Positions 23,649 to 35,237 are shown, counted from the stretch's first letter. The stretch: DNA of 64,000 bases from Elephas maximus indicus (GCF_024166365.1 NC_064838.1:76710001-76774000); one strand, 5' to 3'. Notes: a model not told the origin generated them from the sequence alone. A program made the numbers and translations.

Positions 23649-23828
23649 AACCCAAAGGTATTTTAAAAAGGAAGAACATAGTTGGAGGATTTGAAGATTT
23701 ATTGAAAACAACAGTAAACAATGTTGTGTAAAAAAAAAAAAAAAAAACCCAAAGGTATTTTAAAAAGGAAGAACATAGTTGGAGGATTTGAAGATTTATT
23801 GAAAACAACAGTACACAAGGTTGTGTGG
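23649..23828 (+). repeat. Local tandem duplication, about 80 bp unit
   Basis: 'acccaaaggtattttaaaa' through 'aacaacagtaaacaatgttgtgt' (23649-23730) is repeated at 23748-23826 after an A run of about 17. Two or three bases differ. Copy B of the segmental duplication has one unit only (63808-63866). Confidence 0.88.
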
Positions 23829-24282
23829 TTTTAGCAAAAAGAGAAAAGTGTAAATAAAATAGAGTTCAGATATAAACCAGTAAATAACTGATTTTTAAAA
23901 CATGTCCTGAAAAACAGGGTAATTGAATGGAAGAAAATAATCTTGCTCTTTAGTCACTCCATAAAGAAAAAAAATTTGTAAACATGTTACATACGTCAAC
24001 AAACATCTGCAGCTACTGGAAGAAAGTATAGAAGACTATCCTTGTGACAACTGATAAATGTGACTTCATCAAAAATAAAAACTTCCTATCACCAAAAGAG
24101 ATCATTAAGAACAGGAATCAGAAGTCCACAGATTAGAAGTAAATATCTGCAGACTGGGAGTAATATTCACAATACATATGCTGTTAATTACACAGAATAT
24201 ATAAAGGAGCTCATGAAATCATTAATAACAAGACAATCAACCAAATTAAAATTGGTTAATGTATAGTCATTTCACAAGAACT

Positions 24283-24450
24283 TGGAGACCTTGTGGCACA
24301 GCGGTCAAGAGCCTGGCTGCTAACCAAAAGGTCAGCAGTTCAAATCCATCATTATCTGCTCTTTGGAAACCCTATGGGCAGTTCTAGTCTGCCCTATAGG
24401 GTGCTATGAATTGAAATCGACTGGACAAGAAAGGATTTTTTTTTTTTAAA
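24283..24450 (+). mobile_element. AfroSINE-type SINE
   Basis: Plus-strand copy in the L1 remnant: 'ccttgtggcacagcggtcaag', 'ggtcagcagttcaaatcc', ending near 'tcgactggacaag' with a T-rich end. Confidence 0.88.
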
Positions 24451-24676
24451 TATAGGCAGAGAATAACTCACAAAAAATGTGCCAACATCATATGTCTTAA
24501 TGAAAAAGTAAATGGAACATCAATTCACACTTAAGTGAATTGCTAAAATTGCTTAGATGGCACTTCACTTAGCTTCTGTTAAAGGTGAAGAAAAAAGCTG
24601 GCAATGGATAATGGTGATGGTCATACAACATGATGAACAAAATTAATGTCACTGAATTTTATATGTAAAAAATGTT

Positions 24677-25600
24677 GAGTGAGATTGGGATTATAACCCT
24701 GGCCTCCCAGAGTTGCTATGGGGAGCAAGGACACTCTCTGAGGAGTCTCTGGCTGGGGTGCAGTGAACAGAAGCCACCATTATCACAAACAACACACTGT
24801 AAAGTCTGTGCACACGTCAGAAATAGTTCCCCATGGTCCCTGAGAGTGATAACTTTTCTTACTAACAGGGCTTCAGTCACGTCTGTTCTCAGCTTCTGTT
24901 CACCATACTACTCATTCAACAGAAAGTTCTAGAGGCCAGGAGGCTCACTTTTTCTTTTCCTCAGGGCCTGGATACCTGTCTCTTAACAGTAACAGGCCTG
25001 GCCTACAGCCTGCCCTATCTCCGTTTTTCCAGCCTTCTAACCAGCCTCATAGAGAAAGTTTGTGGAAGAAGTCTCGGTCCCCAGAAGGGACCCACTTCCT
25101 CATCTGGGCCAGGCTCATGGGTGCACAGGGCATGTTCAACAGATGCCATTTGGTCACGGCAAGGGATGATGAGTTTTCTGCCACCATAAGCAGAAAGGCT
25201 TTGAGTCCTCCATCCTCCGTGCTAACCGAGCAGGGATGGATTAACCAGTAATCAAGGTATGTACCACTTTTACATTAAGCAAGGTATGCATGGGCTTACT
25301 TGTGTTTACTTACTAATTTGTAGTGAACAATTTCATATGGGTTTCATCACATCCTAGATTATTGCTTATTGGATAATCCTGCCCCGCTGAACTTCGGGTT
25401 GTTTTCCCAGTGCCTTTTCCCTGTGTCAACTAGAAAACGGGGCTGGTACCAGTTACTGCCCAGAGACAAAGGTGTGACTGAAACGGGCTGGGTCTATTTC
25501 CCACCAACTCACCACAGCTTACTGAAAGTGCATTCCTGTCACAATCTAAATACACACACACACATAAAATCATTCAAAATGGTTTAGATAGGAATGCACG
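24677..25600. other. GC-richer block, unclassified
   Basis: Stands out against its AT-rich surroundings: 'tggcctcccagagttgctatgg', 'aggcctggcctacagcctgccc', 'ctggtaccagttactgccc'. Short open frames (24672-24932, 25060-25251, 25369-25587) share no recognisable domain. It could be an LTR or another old transposon, or unique sequence. A short (AC)n run lies at about 25552-25563. Confidence 0.4.
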
Positions 25601-26679
25601 CATATTTTCTTTATTGTTAAATAAATGTTCCTGAGGGCGTATGATAAAAGAGACAGTCTAAACCTTTAGCAAATGGTCCACCAAATCATCTTTCAGATCC
25701 CCCTTATTTTTTTTTCTAGGGGGGGTTATGTTTGTTGGCCAGGGTTCAGTAAATGCCACCACCCACAAAATCAGCGCAATAATAAAACAAAACAAAACAA
25801 AACAAAAAAAAAACACTAGAATAAAAAATTGGTCTTTACCTCAAGAAATGTATGGAGCTCTTTCTGGTATTCATGTACAGTCAATGAATTATATGTATAA
25901 TCAGATGCCTACTGTTGTAAAGTATGTCATCAGATTTTTTTTTTCCAGCCAGTCTCAATTATATTAGCTGATAATAAACCAAAAAACAACCAAACCCATT
26001 GCCGTTGAGTCAATTCCAACTCATAGCAACCCTGTAGGACAGAGTAGAACTGCCCCATAGAGATTCCAAGGAGTGATTGGTTGATTCAAACTGCCACATT
26101 TTGGTTAGCAGCCTGAGCTCTTAACCGCTACTCCACCATGGCTCCTAGCTGATAATAGGTATCATATAAATAATTGGGTCAAGAGAATAAGTTCTAAAGG
26201 TTACCTTAGTAAGAATTAACACATTGGGAAATATAGGGAGTAGAGAAATATAAGAAAAAAAATGCAAAGCTTTGAACAAATTTTGAAAAAGTGTAAAAGA
26301 AGCCTATACTATATTATTCTATACTTACTGATTGGTCCTGAATAAATAATTTAATGGTTATTTAATATCTTCTTTGAATATTAAGGAAGATTTAACTGTC
26401 TTTCATATTATGTGTTCAGTGGGCTAATATATGAGCAACACATTTCAGGAAAAAATGATTTATTACATTTTTGAAGAAACAGTAATTCCAATGTTCAGAC
26501 AAGTAGGTTTTCCTCCAGGTAATTGATACTATGCAACGTTTCATCCCTCAAAAAAAAAAAAAAAATTGGAATGATTACCTCTGAGAAGTTGAATATAAAA
26601 CATAAGAAAGCCAGTGATTTCACCATGACTTGTATGTAAATACAGCAAAGTCTCAGTTTTGTGATGCTTTAATTTTTTC
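25601..26679. other. AT-rich interval with one SINE
   Basis: Apart from the SINE at 25977-26145 I see only simple A-rich runs (about 25790-25813 and 26550-26566) and no gene. Confidence 0.5.
25977..26145 (-). mobile_element. AfroSINE-type SINE with perfect TSD
   Basis: Flanked by 'tagctgataata' at 25965-25976 and again at 26146-26157, a perfect 12 bp TSD, so both ends are exact. Well conserved body, hence probably among the younger copies here. Confidence 0.95.
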
Positions 26680-26880
26680 CAAATGCTTTTCCATCCTAGG
26701 TAGATATTTGAGGCTTATAATAATCCTGTGAGTTATTAGGATATATTATCATTATTACCATTTTACTAATCGTGAATGTGATGAGAAAGATAGTGAATTG
26801 ACTTTCTCAAGATTTTGGTTAAGGGAAGATTAAAAGTCAGATATCTGAACTTTTAAGACATGACTGTCCCATGACATTCT
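26680..26880 (-). mobile_element. MIR-type SINE remnant, antisense
   Basis: 'ataataatcctgtgagttatt', 'attattaccattttactaatcgtgaat' and 'ttgactttctcaagattttgg' follow the antisense MIR order. Strongly diverged. Confidence 0.65.
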
Positions 26881-27457
26881 GATTCCTGCTTTGATAAATT
26901 TCAGAAAAGAAAAATGCCACCACCACCACCATCACTACCATAATCTTCATCTTTATCATTACTATCATAACCATTATGAACTGTGTATCAAATTCTCGAA
27001 GCATATAAAATATTAAATGAGAAGGGATATACACATATCTACTTCCATGAACAAAAATGTAAATTGACGAATGTAGAACATCATGTCAGATAATAGAAGA
27101 TGTAAATGGCTTTATGATATAGAAATACAAACACAAAAAAGGAACTAAAATTGTTTTTACACATGGGTATTGTTGTAACTAAAACTATACAATGACATAA
27201 ATATCAAAAGAACTGCCAATGGAAGTTTTTAGGGAGAAATGAACTAAATAATCTTTGTATGTGAGTTGTCGATTTGAGAATCTGGAATTGGGGGCTTGGG
27301 CATTAATGGTTATGTTGACAAAAGCTCACTTTTCTTGATAATATCAGTTCAAAGGGTTAATTTCAGTTTAGAAAGAGCTAAAGGTGGCAAAGATTAGACA
27401 CACTAATGTAAACACAATGGTGTGGACTTAGGGAACCATGAAATAATTGAAATAAAT
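26881..27457. other. No gene recognised
   Basis: Contains a short imperfect (CCA)n patch at about 26914-26935; otherwise unassigned AT-rich sequence. Confidence 0.5.
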
Positions 27458-28634
27458 GAATTAATTGCTGATGTCAGATGGATATTGGCTGAACACAGAG
27501 GAGACCAGAAAGATATTTACCTGTATTTTGTTGATTATACAGAGGCATTTGAATGTGTGGATCATAACAAATTATGAATTATTTTTCAAAGAATGGGACT
27601 TCCAGAGCACTTAATTGTACTCATGTGAAACCTGTACATAGACCAGAAGGCAGTTGTTTGAACAGAACAAGGGCATATTAAAAAAAAAAAAAAAAAGGGG
27701 ATATTACATGGTTTAAAATCAGGAAATGTGTGTGTCAGGGCTGTATCAGTTCACCATACTTATTCAATCTGTATGCTGAGCAAATAATCCAAGAAAGTGG
27801 ACAATATGAAGAATAATTGGGCATCAGGTTTGAAGGAAGACTAATTAACAACCTGTGATAAGCAGATGACACTACTTTGCCTGAAGAAAGAGAAGAGGAC
27901 TTGAAGCACTTACTGATGAAGATCAAAGACCACAGCCTTCAGTATGGATTACGCTACAACATAAAGATAACAAAAATCCTCACAACTGGACCAATAAGCA
28001 ACATTACAACAAGCAGAAAAAATATTGAAGTTGTCAAGTATGTCATTTTACTTGGATCCACAATCAACATCCATGGAAGCAGCAGTCAATAAATCAAACA
28101 ATGTATTTCATTGGGCAAAACTACTGCAAAAGACCTGATTAAAAAGTAAAGATGTCACTTTGAGGACTAAGGTGTGCCTGATCCAAGTCATGGTATTTTC
28201 AGTCGTCTCATGGGTGTGAAACCTAGCCGGTGGATAATGAAGATAGCAGAAGAATTGATGATTTGAATTATGGTGTTGGTGAAGAATATTGGATATTCCA
28301 TAAATACACCAGAAGAATGAACAAATCTGTCTTGGAAGAAGTACAGCCAGAATGCCCCCTAGAAGTGAGGATGGAGAGACTTTGTCTTATGTACTTTGGA
28401 CATGAGATCAGGAAAGACCATTGCCTGGAGAGGGACATCATGCTTGGTAAAGCAGAGAGTCAGCAAGAAAGAAGAAGATCCTCAACTAGAGGAATTGACA
28501 TGCAATACTGCAACAATGGGCTCAAATAGAGCAATTATTGTGAGAATTGTGCAGGATTGGTCAGTGTTTCATTGTGTTGTACATAGGGTCAGTATGAGTG
28601 AGAACCCCACTCAATAGCACCTAACAACAACAAT
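27458..28634 (+). mobile_element. RTE LINE, 5'-truncated, RT to 3' end
   Basis: Starts in the RT domain ('attgctgatgtcagatgg') and ends 'agcacctaacaacaacaa' at about 28634. It matches 10515-11669 of the reference copy. The RT active-site block near 27858 is 'taagcagatgac', with a stop in place of the Tyr codon. A 16-base A run at about 27680 is an internal expansion. Confidence 0.9.
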
Positions 28635-29453
28635 TTTAAAGTCAATAGATATTAACTCACTGAAAAGTGGGGGCTCATTTTTTATCATACTTTAAGGGTG
28701 TTAATCGTGGACAGTGTCCTAGAGGTGACACAATTGTGTCAGGAGCAACAATCTATTTGATTTTTACACAATCCGTGGATTTTCTGTAACTGAGTAAAGT
28801 CAAATAACTGCTTACCACAGTGCCCATAAAGTTCTAGACTAAATATTAAAGCACTACTGGTATTTCCACAGTCATTATCCGACAAATTGCTTCTAATTAA
28901 AATCTGATCATGGCGAATGATAAAAATGCTCTGAGTCTCAAGGACAGTCAGGAACTAGTAGCTAACCATGCAATATTGCTAAGACATGATTTTAATTCTA
29001 TAAGACTGCACAATGCTTGCTTTCTTTCACCTCATCATTCTACAAAACCGTAACTATGTTTTATTCACCTTTACAACTCAGTCTAGAACCTAATACATGG
29101 AAGATGATCAAGATCCTTGTTGAATAAATCAGTACATTTTCTTACCTGCCACCTACCATGTGTCGTTCACTCCACAGTTGACCTGACACTCGTCCTCAGG
29201 AACTGCATCCTCTTTATCGTGTCTGATCTTTTCGTAAGCTCTTCTCTCATCTTATATCCTCACTCTGCATTTATCCCTAAAAAAAAAAAAAAAAAAAAAT
29301 TTATTATTTTTTTCTTAAAGCAGGGTAGTCCATTTAAAACAGAAATCTGAAACAAAGGTGTCCAAAGACAGTTGAAAAAACAACGTCAACGAAAAACGGT
29401 GTTTTATCTTATAATCATGAAACTGAGAAAGATGCAAAGACTATCTGAAACAG
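28635..29453. other. No gene recognised; possible old SINE tail
   Basis: 'ctaatacatggaagatgatca' followed by 'ttgttgaataaatcag' near 29090-29130 resembles the end of an old MIR or L2 repeat, weakly. A long A run lies at 29280-29299. Confidence 0.4.
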
Positions 29454-29603
29454 TGGAGCCCTAGTAGCACAGTGGTTAAGAACCCAGCCGCTAACCAAAA
29501 GCTGGGCAGTTCAAATCCACCAGCCACTCCTTGGGAACCCCGTGAGGCAGCTCTGCTCTGTCCTGTTGGGCCGCGATGAGTTGTAAATCAACACTACAGA
29601 AAC
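29454..29603 (+). mobile_element. AfroSINE-type SINE
   Basis: Plus-strand copy, 'gtggagccctagtagcacagtgg' onwards in order; the 3' end is altered ('gggccgcgatgagttgtaaatc') and the usual T-rich tail is missing. Confidence 0.87.
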
Positions 29604-30157
29604 ATTTCTTTTTGTATGTTCATTTTTTATCTGAGACAGTGTTTGAAATTGAAAAAAAAATTCCTTTTTTTGTCGTTTTCTGAAAGTGAATGTTCTGCGA
29701 TGATATTTAAGACTTAAAGATTCTATAAAAATAAATTTGATATTGGACAGAAATAGTTCACACTTACTTTTGATTAAGATTAATTTCTTCCTTATCTTTA
29801 TTGACTGAGTTAAAAGTCAGATAAAAAATGAAAAATATAAGTTTTTATAATGGTTGTTGAAACAGAGGTTAGCCACCTTTAACAAATAAAGTTGCTATGA
29901 ATATTTCTTTAGAGGATTTTGTGTGTACAGGTTTTCATTTCTCTATGCCGAATAACCACAGTGAGACTACTGGATCATACAGTAAGTATACAATTAACGT
30001 TACAGGAAACTACCAACAAATTTTCCAAAATAGAAATTTCCAAAATTGCATTCACACCAGAAATATGAGTGTTCTAATTGCTCTGAATTCTTGCCATCAT
30101 TTTATGTTATCAGGTTTGTTTAAAAATGTTATTCTAATAAAGGTCTAAAAAAAAAAT

Positions 30158-30358
30158 TTGCTGTCAAGTTGATCCAATTTATGGCAACCCCATATATTAC
30201 AGAGTAGAACTGCCGTTCTAGAGGGTTTTCTTGGCTGTACTTTTTACAGAAGGAGATTGTCAGGCCTTTCTTTCCTGACCCTGATGAGTGGGTTTTGAAC
30301 CACCAATCTTTGGTCTAGTAGTCAAACACGAATCATTTGCACCACCTCGGGAATCTTA
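30158..30358 (-). mobile_element. SINE, long variant, diverged
   Basis: Minus-strand copy with the extra section 'gggttttcttggctgtactttttacagaagg' broken by few changes; ends 'caccacctcgggaatc'. Among the most diverged SINEs in the window. Confidence 0.78.
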
Positions 30359-30501
30359 GTAACTGTCTACTGGTATCATTTTATTTTTCATTTTCTATTC
30401 CTTAATCAGAATTGATGTGATCACTGTTCATGGCCTTATTTTCCATCTGTATATTTTCTTTGAGAAGTGCCTGTTCAAACATTTTACCAATATTAAAAAA
30501 T

Positions 30502-30531
30502 GCTTTTTGTTGTTGTTGTTGTTGTTGTTCT
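30502..30531 (+). repeat. (TTG)n microsatellite
   Basis: About nine uninterrupted TTG units inside the antisense L1. Likely to vary in length. Confidence 0.9.
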
Positions 30532-30568
30532 TATTATTGAGTTTTGGAAGTTCTGTAAATATATTCTA

Positions 30569-30726
30569 AGGGGCCCTGTTAGCACAAGTGTTAAGTACTT
30601 GGCTGCTAACCAAAAGGCCGAGGATTCAAACCCACCAGTGTCTCCCTAGGAGAAAAGCATTTTTGTTCATATACTGATTGCAGCCTAGAGAACCCTATGG
30701 GGCAGTTCTATTCTGTCATATAGGGT
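30569..30726 (+). mobile_element. SINE, fused at its 3' end to an RTE fragment
   Basis: Head and body are normal ('ggggccctgttagcacaagtg' onwards) but after 'cctatggggcagttctattctgtcatatagggtc' the sequence passes straight into RTE sequence at 30724 with no SINE tail. Confidence 0.83.
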
Positions 30727-30969
30727 CATATCCATGTGAAAGCTGGACAATGAGAATGAAAGGCAGAAGAAGAATTGACACATTTAAATCGTGGTGTAAG
30801 TGAATAATACTGAATACAGCATGGACTGCGAAAAGAACAAGTCTGCCTTGGAGTAAGTACAGCTAGAATGCTCCTCAGAAATGAGGATGGCGAGACTTTG
30901 TCTTGCTTACTTTGGGCATGCTATCAGGAGGGACCAATCCCTGGAGAAGGACATAGTGCTTGGTAAAGT
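30724..30969 (+). mobile_element. RTE fragment, C-terminal region
   Basis: 'catatccatgtgaaagctgg' to 'acatagtgcttggtaaagta' matches about 11245-11488 of the reference copy. It has no CAA tail and no 3' end. Confidence 0.85.
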
Positions 30970-32454
30970 ATTTCATCTCCCAAACTTTCTTCTCCCTACA
31001 TGAGACAGTGAGATCAAAAGGACCTCACAGTTTCTCTCTCACTGCATTCCGCTTCTAATAGCTTCAGGAGTGACCCACTTTCTGCTTGGAAATTTTCATG
31101 GAATTATTTTTTGTTATTATATTCTCATTTCTTTTATACTTCCCTGTCTCTAATAATTTCCATTAGATTTTTTTACAGTATTTGATAGTCATATTACAGG
31201 AGAAACTTGGTGATTTATTTCTTGTTCCTTGCTCTTAATCAGGGTACACTTTTTCCTCTTGGGCTTGTCATCCAAGATGTTACATATTCTCTCTATTTTG
31301 TTCTGAGTAAGGAGTAGTCCCTCACTTCCCTCCCCACTTGAGCTAGGTATGTCCGTGTAAATGTGGATGTAACTCACTTCTTTTACTTCTCAGTAAAAGC
31401 TTTCAAAGCAGATGAAACCTTCAGCACATTCTTTTCAAACTGTAACTCATGGAGACAGTTCATGGTTTTTTGGGGGAATCTATTGCCTTCATATATGAAA
31501 GATTCATTAGGTAAATTTAAAATACTGGAATGGAGTAAGGCCAATTATAAAACAGAAGTAGGGAAACAGCACGAGCAACTACTATCATTTTTATTATCCA
31601 CGTGAACACAGATTTATTGTTCCATTTTCTTGATTTCATGGAAAACACAGGTTAATTGTAATAATTGTAATAAGGACCAAAAATTCAGGGGGAAAAAAAA
31701 AACTAAAGAAAAATAATAGAAAATTTACTCTGGAATATTCGTAATTGACATTTGATGATATATTTCCATTCATCATTTTCAATGTGTACCTGTGTGTGTG
31801 TGTGTATGCTGTGTACAAGGTGTGTGTGATATCTATTGTTTTTATAGCAGGTACTATTTTTTTTCAATGAATTCCCTTTTTTGTTATTTTCTCATCCCTC
31901 TTATCATCTCCAGAAAACTAAAACAAAACAAAGTAAAATCAAAAACTTGTGAATAACCTCATACTTTTCTAATCATATATACATATTTTAATATCTATTT
32001 TCTCAAACTATATGATTGTGCTATATAGAAAACTTTAATCTGATATAAACATAAATCATGCCGAATGTTCAATGCATTGATATACCAACATAATTTAAAA
32101 TGGATGTCACAACTACATGGACATTTTTGGAAATGAATTAAATGCTTCCTAATAAGTGATATAACAAATTATACATTACAACAGATTAAATTAAATCAGC
32201 CCCTGCAAAAGTTCTTATTGAGGGAGGACATTGCACAATGAAATTACAGAATTACTAATGGAACAATCTGCTATCAGCTGATACATGTACTACTTATATA
32301 AGTTCAGCAGAAAGTTCTGAAAACATTATATGTAACTTTTAATTTGGAAATAATTGCCATTTTATAGAAAGACAAGGCATACACCATTTAAATTGGATTA
32401 AAATATGTGAGAAAGCAATTCTTATACATTTGACTCATTTTTTACCGAAGTGAA
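30970..32454. other. No gene recognised; 3' flank of the OR10AG-like locus
   Basis: AT-rich, with a short (TG)n run near 31794-31806 and mixed A/T runs. Open frames of 60-80 codons show no domain. No polyadenylation signal can be assigned to the OR with confidence. Confidence 0.5.
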
Positions 32455-33396
32455 TTATTTACATAGCAATTTTCTCAATGCCGTTATGACATCTTTGTTC
32501 CTTAGACTGTATATCATGGGATTAAACATAGGAGTTAGGATAGTGTAAAAAAGAGAAAGCACTTTGTCAGTTCCCTCTGAGGATCTAGTGTTGGGTCTTA
32601 AGTAGACAGTAATTCCTGTTCCAAAGAATAACACCACAACCATAAGATGAGATGAGCAGGTGGAGAAGGCTTTGGCTTGACTTGTGGCTGATGGCAACTT
32701 CAGGATGATGGAGATGATTTTACTGTAGGAGCCCAGTATCAAAAGAAATGGAACTGTGGTAAACAACACAACAACTATGTAGACCAACATCTCATTTACA
32801 AAGGTGTCCCCACAAGCTAGCTTGAGTATTGGGGGAATGTCACAGAAGAAGTGATTAATTTCCTTAGATCCACAAAAAGGCAGAGAGAAAATCTGATATG
32901 TCTACCCTATCTGAACTGGGATTCCAATGGTCCAGGACCCAGTCACCAACTGGGTACAGACCCTGTGGTTCATGACTAAAAGATAGTTCAGAGGGTTACA
33001 AATGGCCACATAGCGGTCATAGGCCATCACTGCCAGGAGGAAACACTCGGTGGCTCCAAACATAAGGACAAAGCACATCTGTGTAGCACAGGCAACTAAG
33101 GAAATACTTCTTCTCTGGGTTCCTAGATTCATCAACATTCTGGGGAGGGTAGCTGATACATAGCAGATTTCCAAGAAGGAAAAATTTGCCAGGAAAAAAT
33201 ACATAGGGCTCTGGAGAGCAGGATCCATTTTTGTTATTAGAAATATGGTGCCATTGCTCATCAGGATAATGATATAGATGATTAAAAATAATCCAAAAAG
33301 AAGCCACTGGAGATGGGGTATGTCAGCAAAGCCCAAGAGAACAAATTCCATCACTTCAGTTAGATTACCTTCTGGTGGTATTTCTTGATGATTCAT
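32455..33396 (-). pseudogene. Olfactory receptor OR10AG-like, full length with one premature stop
   Basis: Odorant receptor of the class II family 10 type, a seven-helix receptor of the olfactory cilium. The frame runs 314 codons from ATG (33396) to TAA (32457-32455), the usual OR length. The only fault I see is an in-frame TAG at 32904-32902 (codon 165), where an OR10-type sequence has Gln after VQIG, just beyond helix 4. Everything else is kept: N-glycosylation site NLT near residue 11, PMYFFL in helix 2, MAYDRYVAICNPL at the end of helix 3, the FFCDIPP extracellular Cys region, KAFSTCSSHL in helix 6 and PMFNPMIYSLRNKD in helix 7. A near-consensus splice acceptor abuts the ATG. Resemblance to OR10AG1 is from memory; another OR10 subfamily is possible. 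It could be a recent pseudogene, a segregating allele or a sequencing error. Confidence 0.93.
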
Positions 33397-33416
33397 CTGT
33401 GGAAAATGTAAATTAA
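33397..33416 (-). promoter_or_regulatory. Probable splice acceptor before the OR10AG-like coding exon
   Basis: On the minus strand 'ttaatttacattttccacag' directly precedes the ATG. OR genes usually have a 5' non-coding exon spliced next to or just before the start codon, and this site fits that. Confidence 0.55.
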
Positions 33417-33879
33417 CATGTGCATTTCCTTTACCTTCCTGTATCTCTTTGCCTCTTCTCTAAATTGTATTGAGGTATCCGGGTTGGATTTCATGATCAC
33501 TGTAATTGTTGGCACTTGAAGAATGATAGCAGTTATGTATATCCCATGTCCTCCTGTTAAATCACAGTAAACTGCCCCCTCACATTTATTTTAAGATCAT
33601 TTCACTATGCTTTTGGATCACAGCCCCGGGTAGATAAGCTATACCTTACTCAACACAGCACTGCAGCAATTGGTTAACTGCTGGAGACTGACCCTCAGCT
33701 TTGCCATCTAATCTCACTTTAAATTAATTGCACGTCTTGACAATCCCATTGTACTTCTGTATGCATTTTCTCAGTCAAACTTGTCTAACACTGTATCATA
33801 AACTGTCTTCTAAGATATTTTCAACTGCCTAGTTTGATATTTTCTTTTCCTATCCATTGATGATTTTAAGCCTATGCCT
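33399..33879. other. Upstream flank of the OR10AG-like locus
   Basis: No repeat recognised. Any upstream exon or promoter cannot be told from sequence alone. Confidence 0.4.
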
Positions 33880-34034
33880 GTACCCATTGCCACAGGGTTG
33901 ATTTCAACTCACGGCAACCCTATGGAGTCTAGCAGAACTGCCCCATAGGGTTTCCAAGTAGCAGCTGGTAGATTTGAACCACCAACATTTTGGAAGGCAG
34001 CCGAGCTCTTAACCGCTGTGCCACCAGGGCCCCT
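33880..34034 (-). mobile_element. AfroSINE-type SINE
   Basis: 'cattgccacagggttgatttc' to 'gtgccaccagggcccc'; the tail complement is truncated to a few bases. Confidence 0.88.
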
Positions 34035-35029
34035 TTAAATATATAGGTTCTTAGAATACAACTATTATTAGATAGTTTAGAATGAAAATTTTGAGAGTAT
34101 TTTATTTTTCATAGGTGAATAAAACAAACAACTTTTGATAGGATATTAAGTGGACATGAGGATTTTATTCACGGAAATTGGCCTGGGAACATTGATCCAG
34201 ATACAAATAATAAATGGCGGTCACTCTGGAAAAGCAAAGGCAGCATGGAGAATATTTGCTACCTGTGTGTATGTGTTTGGGACAGGAGAAGGAAAGATAT
34301 GGGCTGTTATGTTATACTCATTGTGCTGTGTACACCCACCATTATTTTTGTTGTTCCTCAAAAAAGCAACACTTGAGAAAGCTGTTTCTAAACTTACTTT
34401 TCTTTAACTATAAGGGTATTGAGACTCACTAAGTGTGGGTCATTCTTCCAATTGTACATACTTTTTTTTTTATTGTGACTCAGCATCCACTTTTTTTTTT
34501 AATGGACCTGAATTTGACGTCTGTCTCTGTGATTTATTATCTGTAACATGAAGCAATTATTTGAAGTTTCTAATGTTCAGTTCTTTGTTTCTGAGACTTA
34601 AATGAGATAATACTGGTAAAATACAACACCTACTTACCAATTTTAAATTGTTGACTTTTTAGTTATGTTTCTGTAACTATGATTATGATAGTATTTTCTG
34701 TAAGTCTGTAGCCCTAGAATTTAATAGATTGTCTGGTTAAGTAGGTATTTGATAAAGTGGTTTCGATTTCCTTTGTGAGCAAGTATTTTTCCCACCATTC
34801 CCTTGCATCAGGGACAGGACAAGGACTAGTCAGTGAAGCTCCTAAGGTGCAAAATTAAAGAGGCATTCTGGGCCATTCTTGCACTTGCACAATCCTGAAG
34901 GTTAGTGCCTCCTTAAATTTTGCAATAGGCAAAGTGCCTCTTGCCTCACCCTGTTTTTCATCTGTCCATCCTAATGGGTTTGCACCTTGTCCACTAAAAA
35001 AAAAGGTTAGTAGAATTATCGCATCATGG
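34035..35029. other. No gene recognised
   Basis: AT-rich. Two T runs near 34461-34500 and a weak MIR-like patch at about 34540-34640. The overlapping open frames at 34150-34432 have no domain. Confidence 0.45.
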
Positions 35030-35237
35030 TAAAAAAAAAAAAAAATGCTGAGGAGTCGATTCCAACTCATAGTGACAATACAGGATAGAATAGATCTATC
35101 CCATAGGGTTTTCAAGGCTGTAAATCTTTAGGAAAACCAGCTATCATGCCTTTATTCCATGGAGCAGCTAGAGATTTTGAACCATTGACTTTTTGACTAG
35201 CAGCTGAGCACTTAACTACTGTGCCACTAGGGCACTG
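35030..35237 (-). mobile_element. SINE, long variant
   Basis: A run of about 16, 'gctgaggagtcgattccaactc', internal 'agggttttcaaggctgtaaatc', head complement 'tactgtgccactagggc'. Confidence 0.87.

Larger units (their letters stand above)
17195..23850 (+). repeat. Segmental duplication, copy A (carries the first OR5D-like pseudogene)
   Basis: Aligns in order with 54620-63862. Paired landmarks are 'tgatattctct' at 17307 and 54730, 'aaaataaagcattacac' near 18078 against 'aaaataaaggattacaag' near 58222, the OR bodies, 'gcaatgtggttacccatgtaaat' type flank at about 21570 and 62044, and an L1 ORF2 tail at the right end. Copy A contains an L1 in the OR and SINEs at 18411, 22543 and 23463, none of which is in copy B. 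Confidence 0.85.
23340..24676 (+). mobile_element. Old L1 ORF2 to 3' end, with SINEs and a local duplication
   Basis: Diverged L1 sense sequence: 'gatgaaaattctccccaaatt' and 'caatcaaaatgaaagttatttg' near 23390-23450, 'tgacttcatcaaaaataaaaac' near 24060, 'atataaaggagctcatgaaat' near 24198, and the 3' UTR phrase 'tggataatggtgatggtca' near 24605. The left part is shared with copy B of the segmental duplication, so this L1 predates the duplication. Confidence 0.75.
29855..30568 (-). mobile_element. Old L1 remnant, antisense, split by a SINE
   Basis: 'aataaagttgctatgaatat', 'gtgtacaggttttcatttctc', then, after the SINE, 'attttctttgagaagtgcctg', 'ttattattgagttttggaag'. The order is that of an antisense L1 3' region. 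Confidence 0.78.

Noticed and set aside
24677-25600. Processed pseudogene
   Set aside because: No poly(A), no TSD and no recognisable protein in any frame.
30502-30531. CRISPR-like repeat
   Set aside because: A simple (TTG)n microsatellite; no repeat-spacer structure exists anywhere in the window, and the DNA is mammalian.
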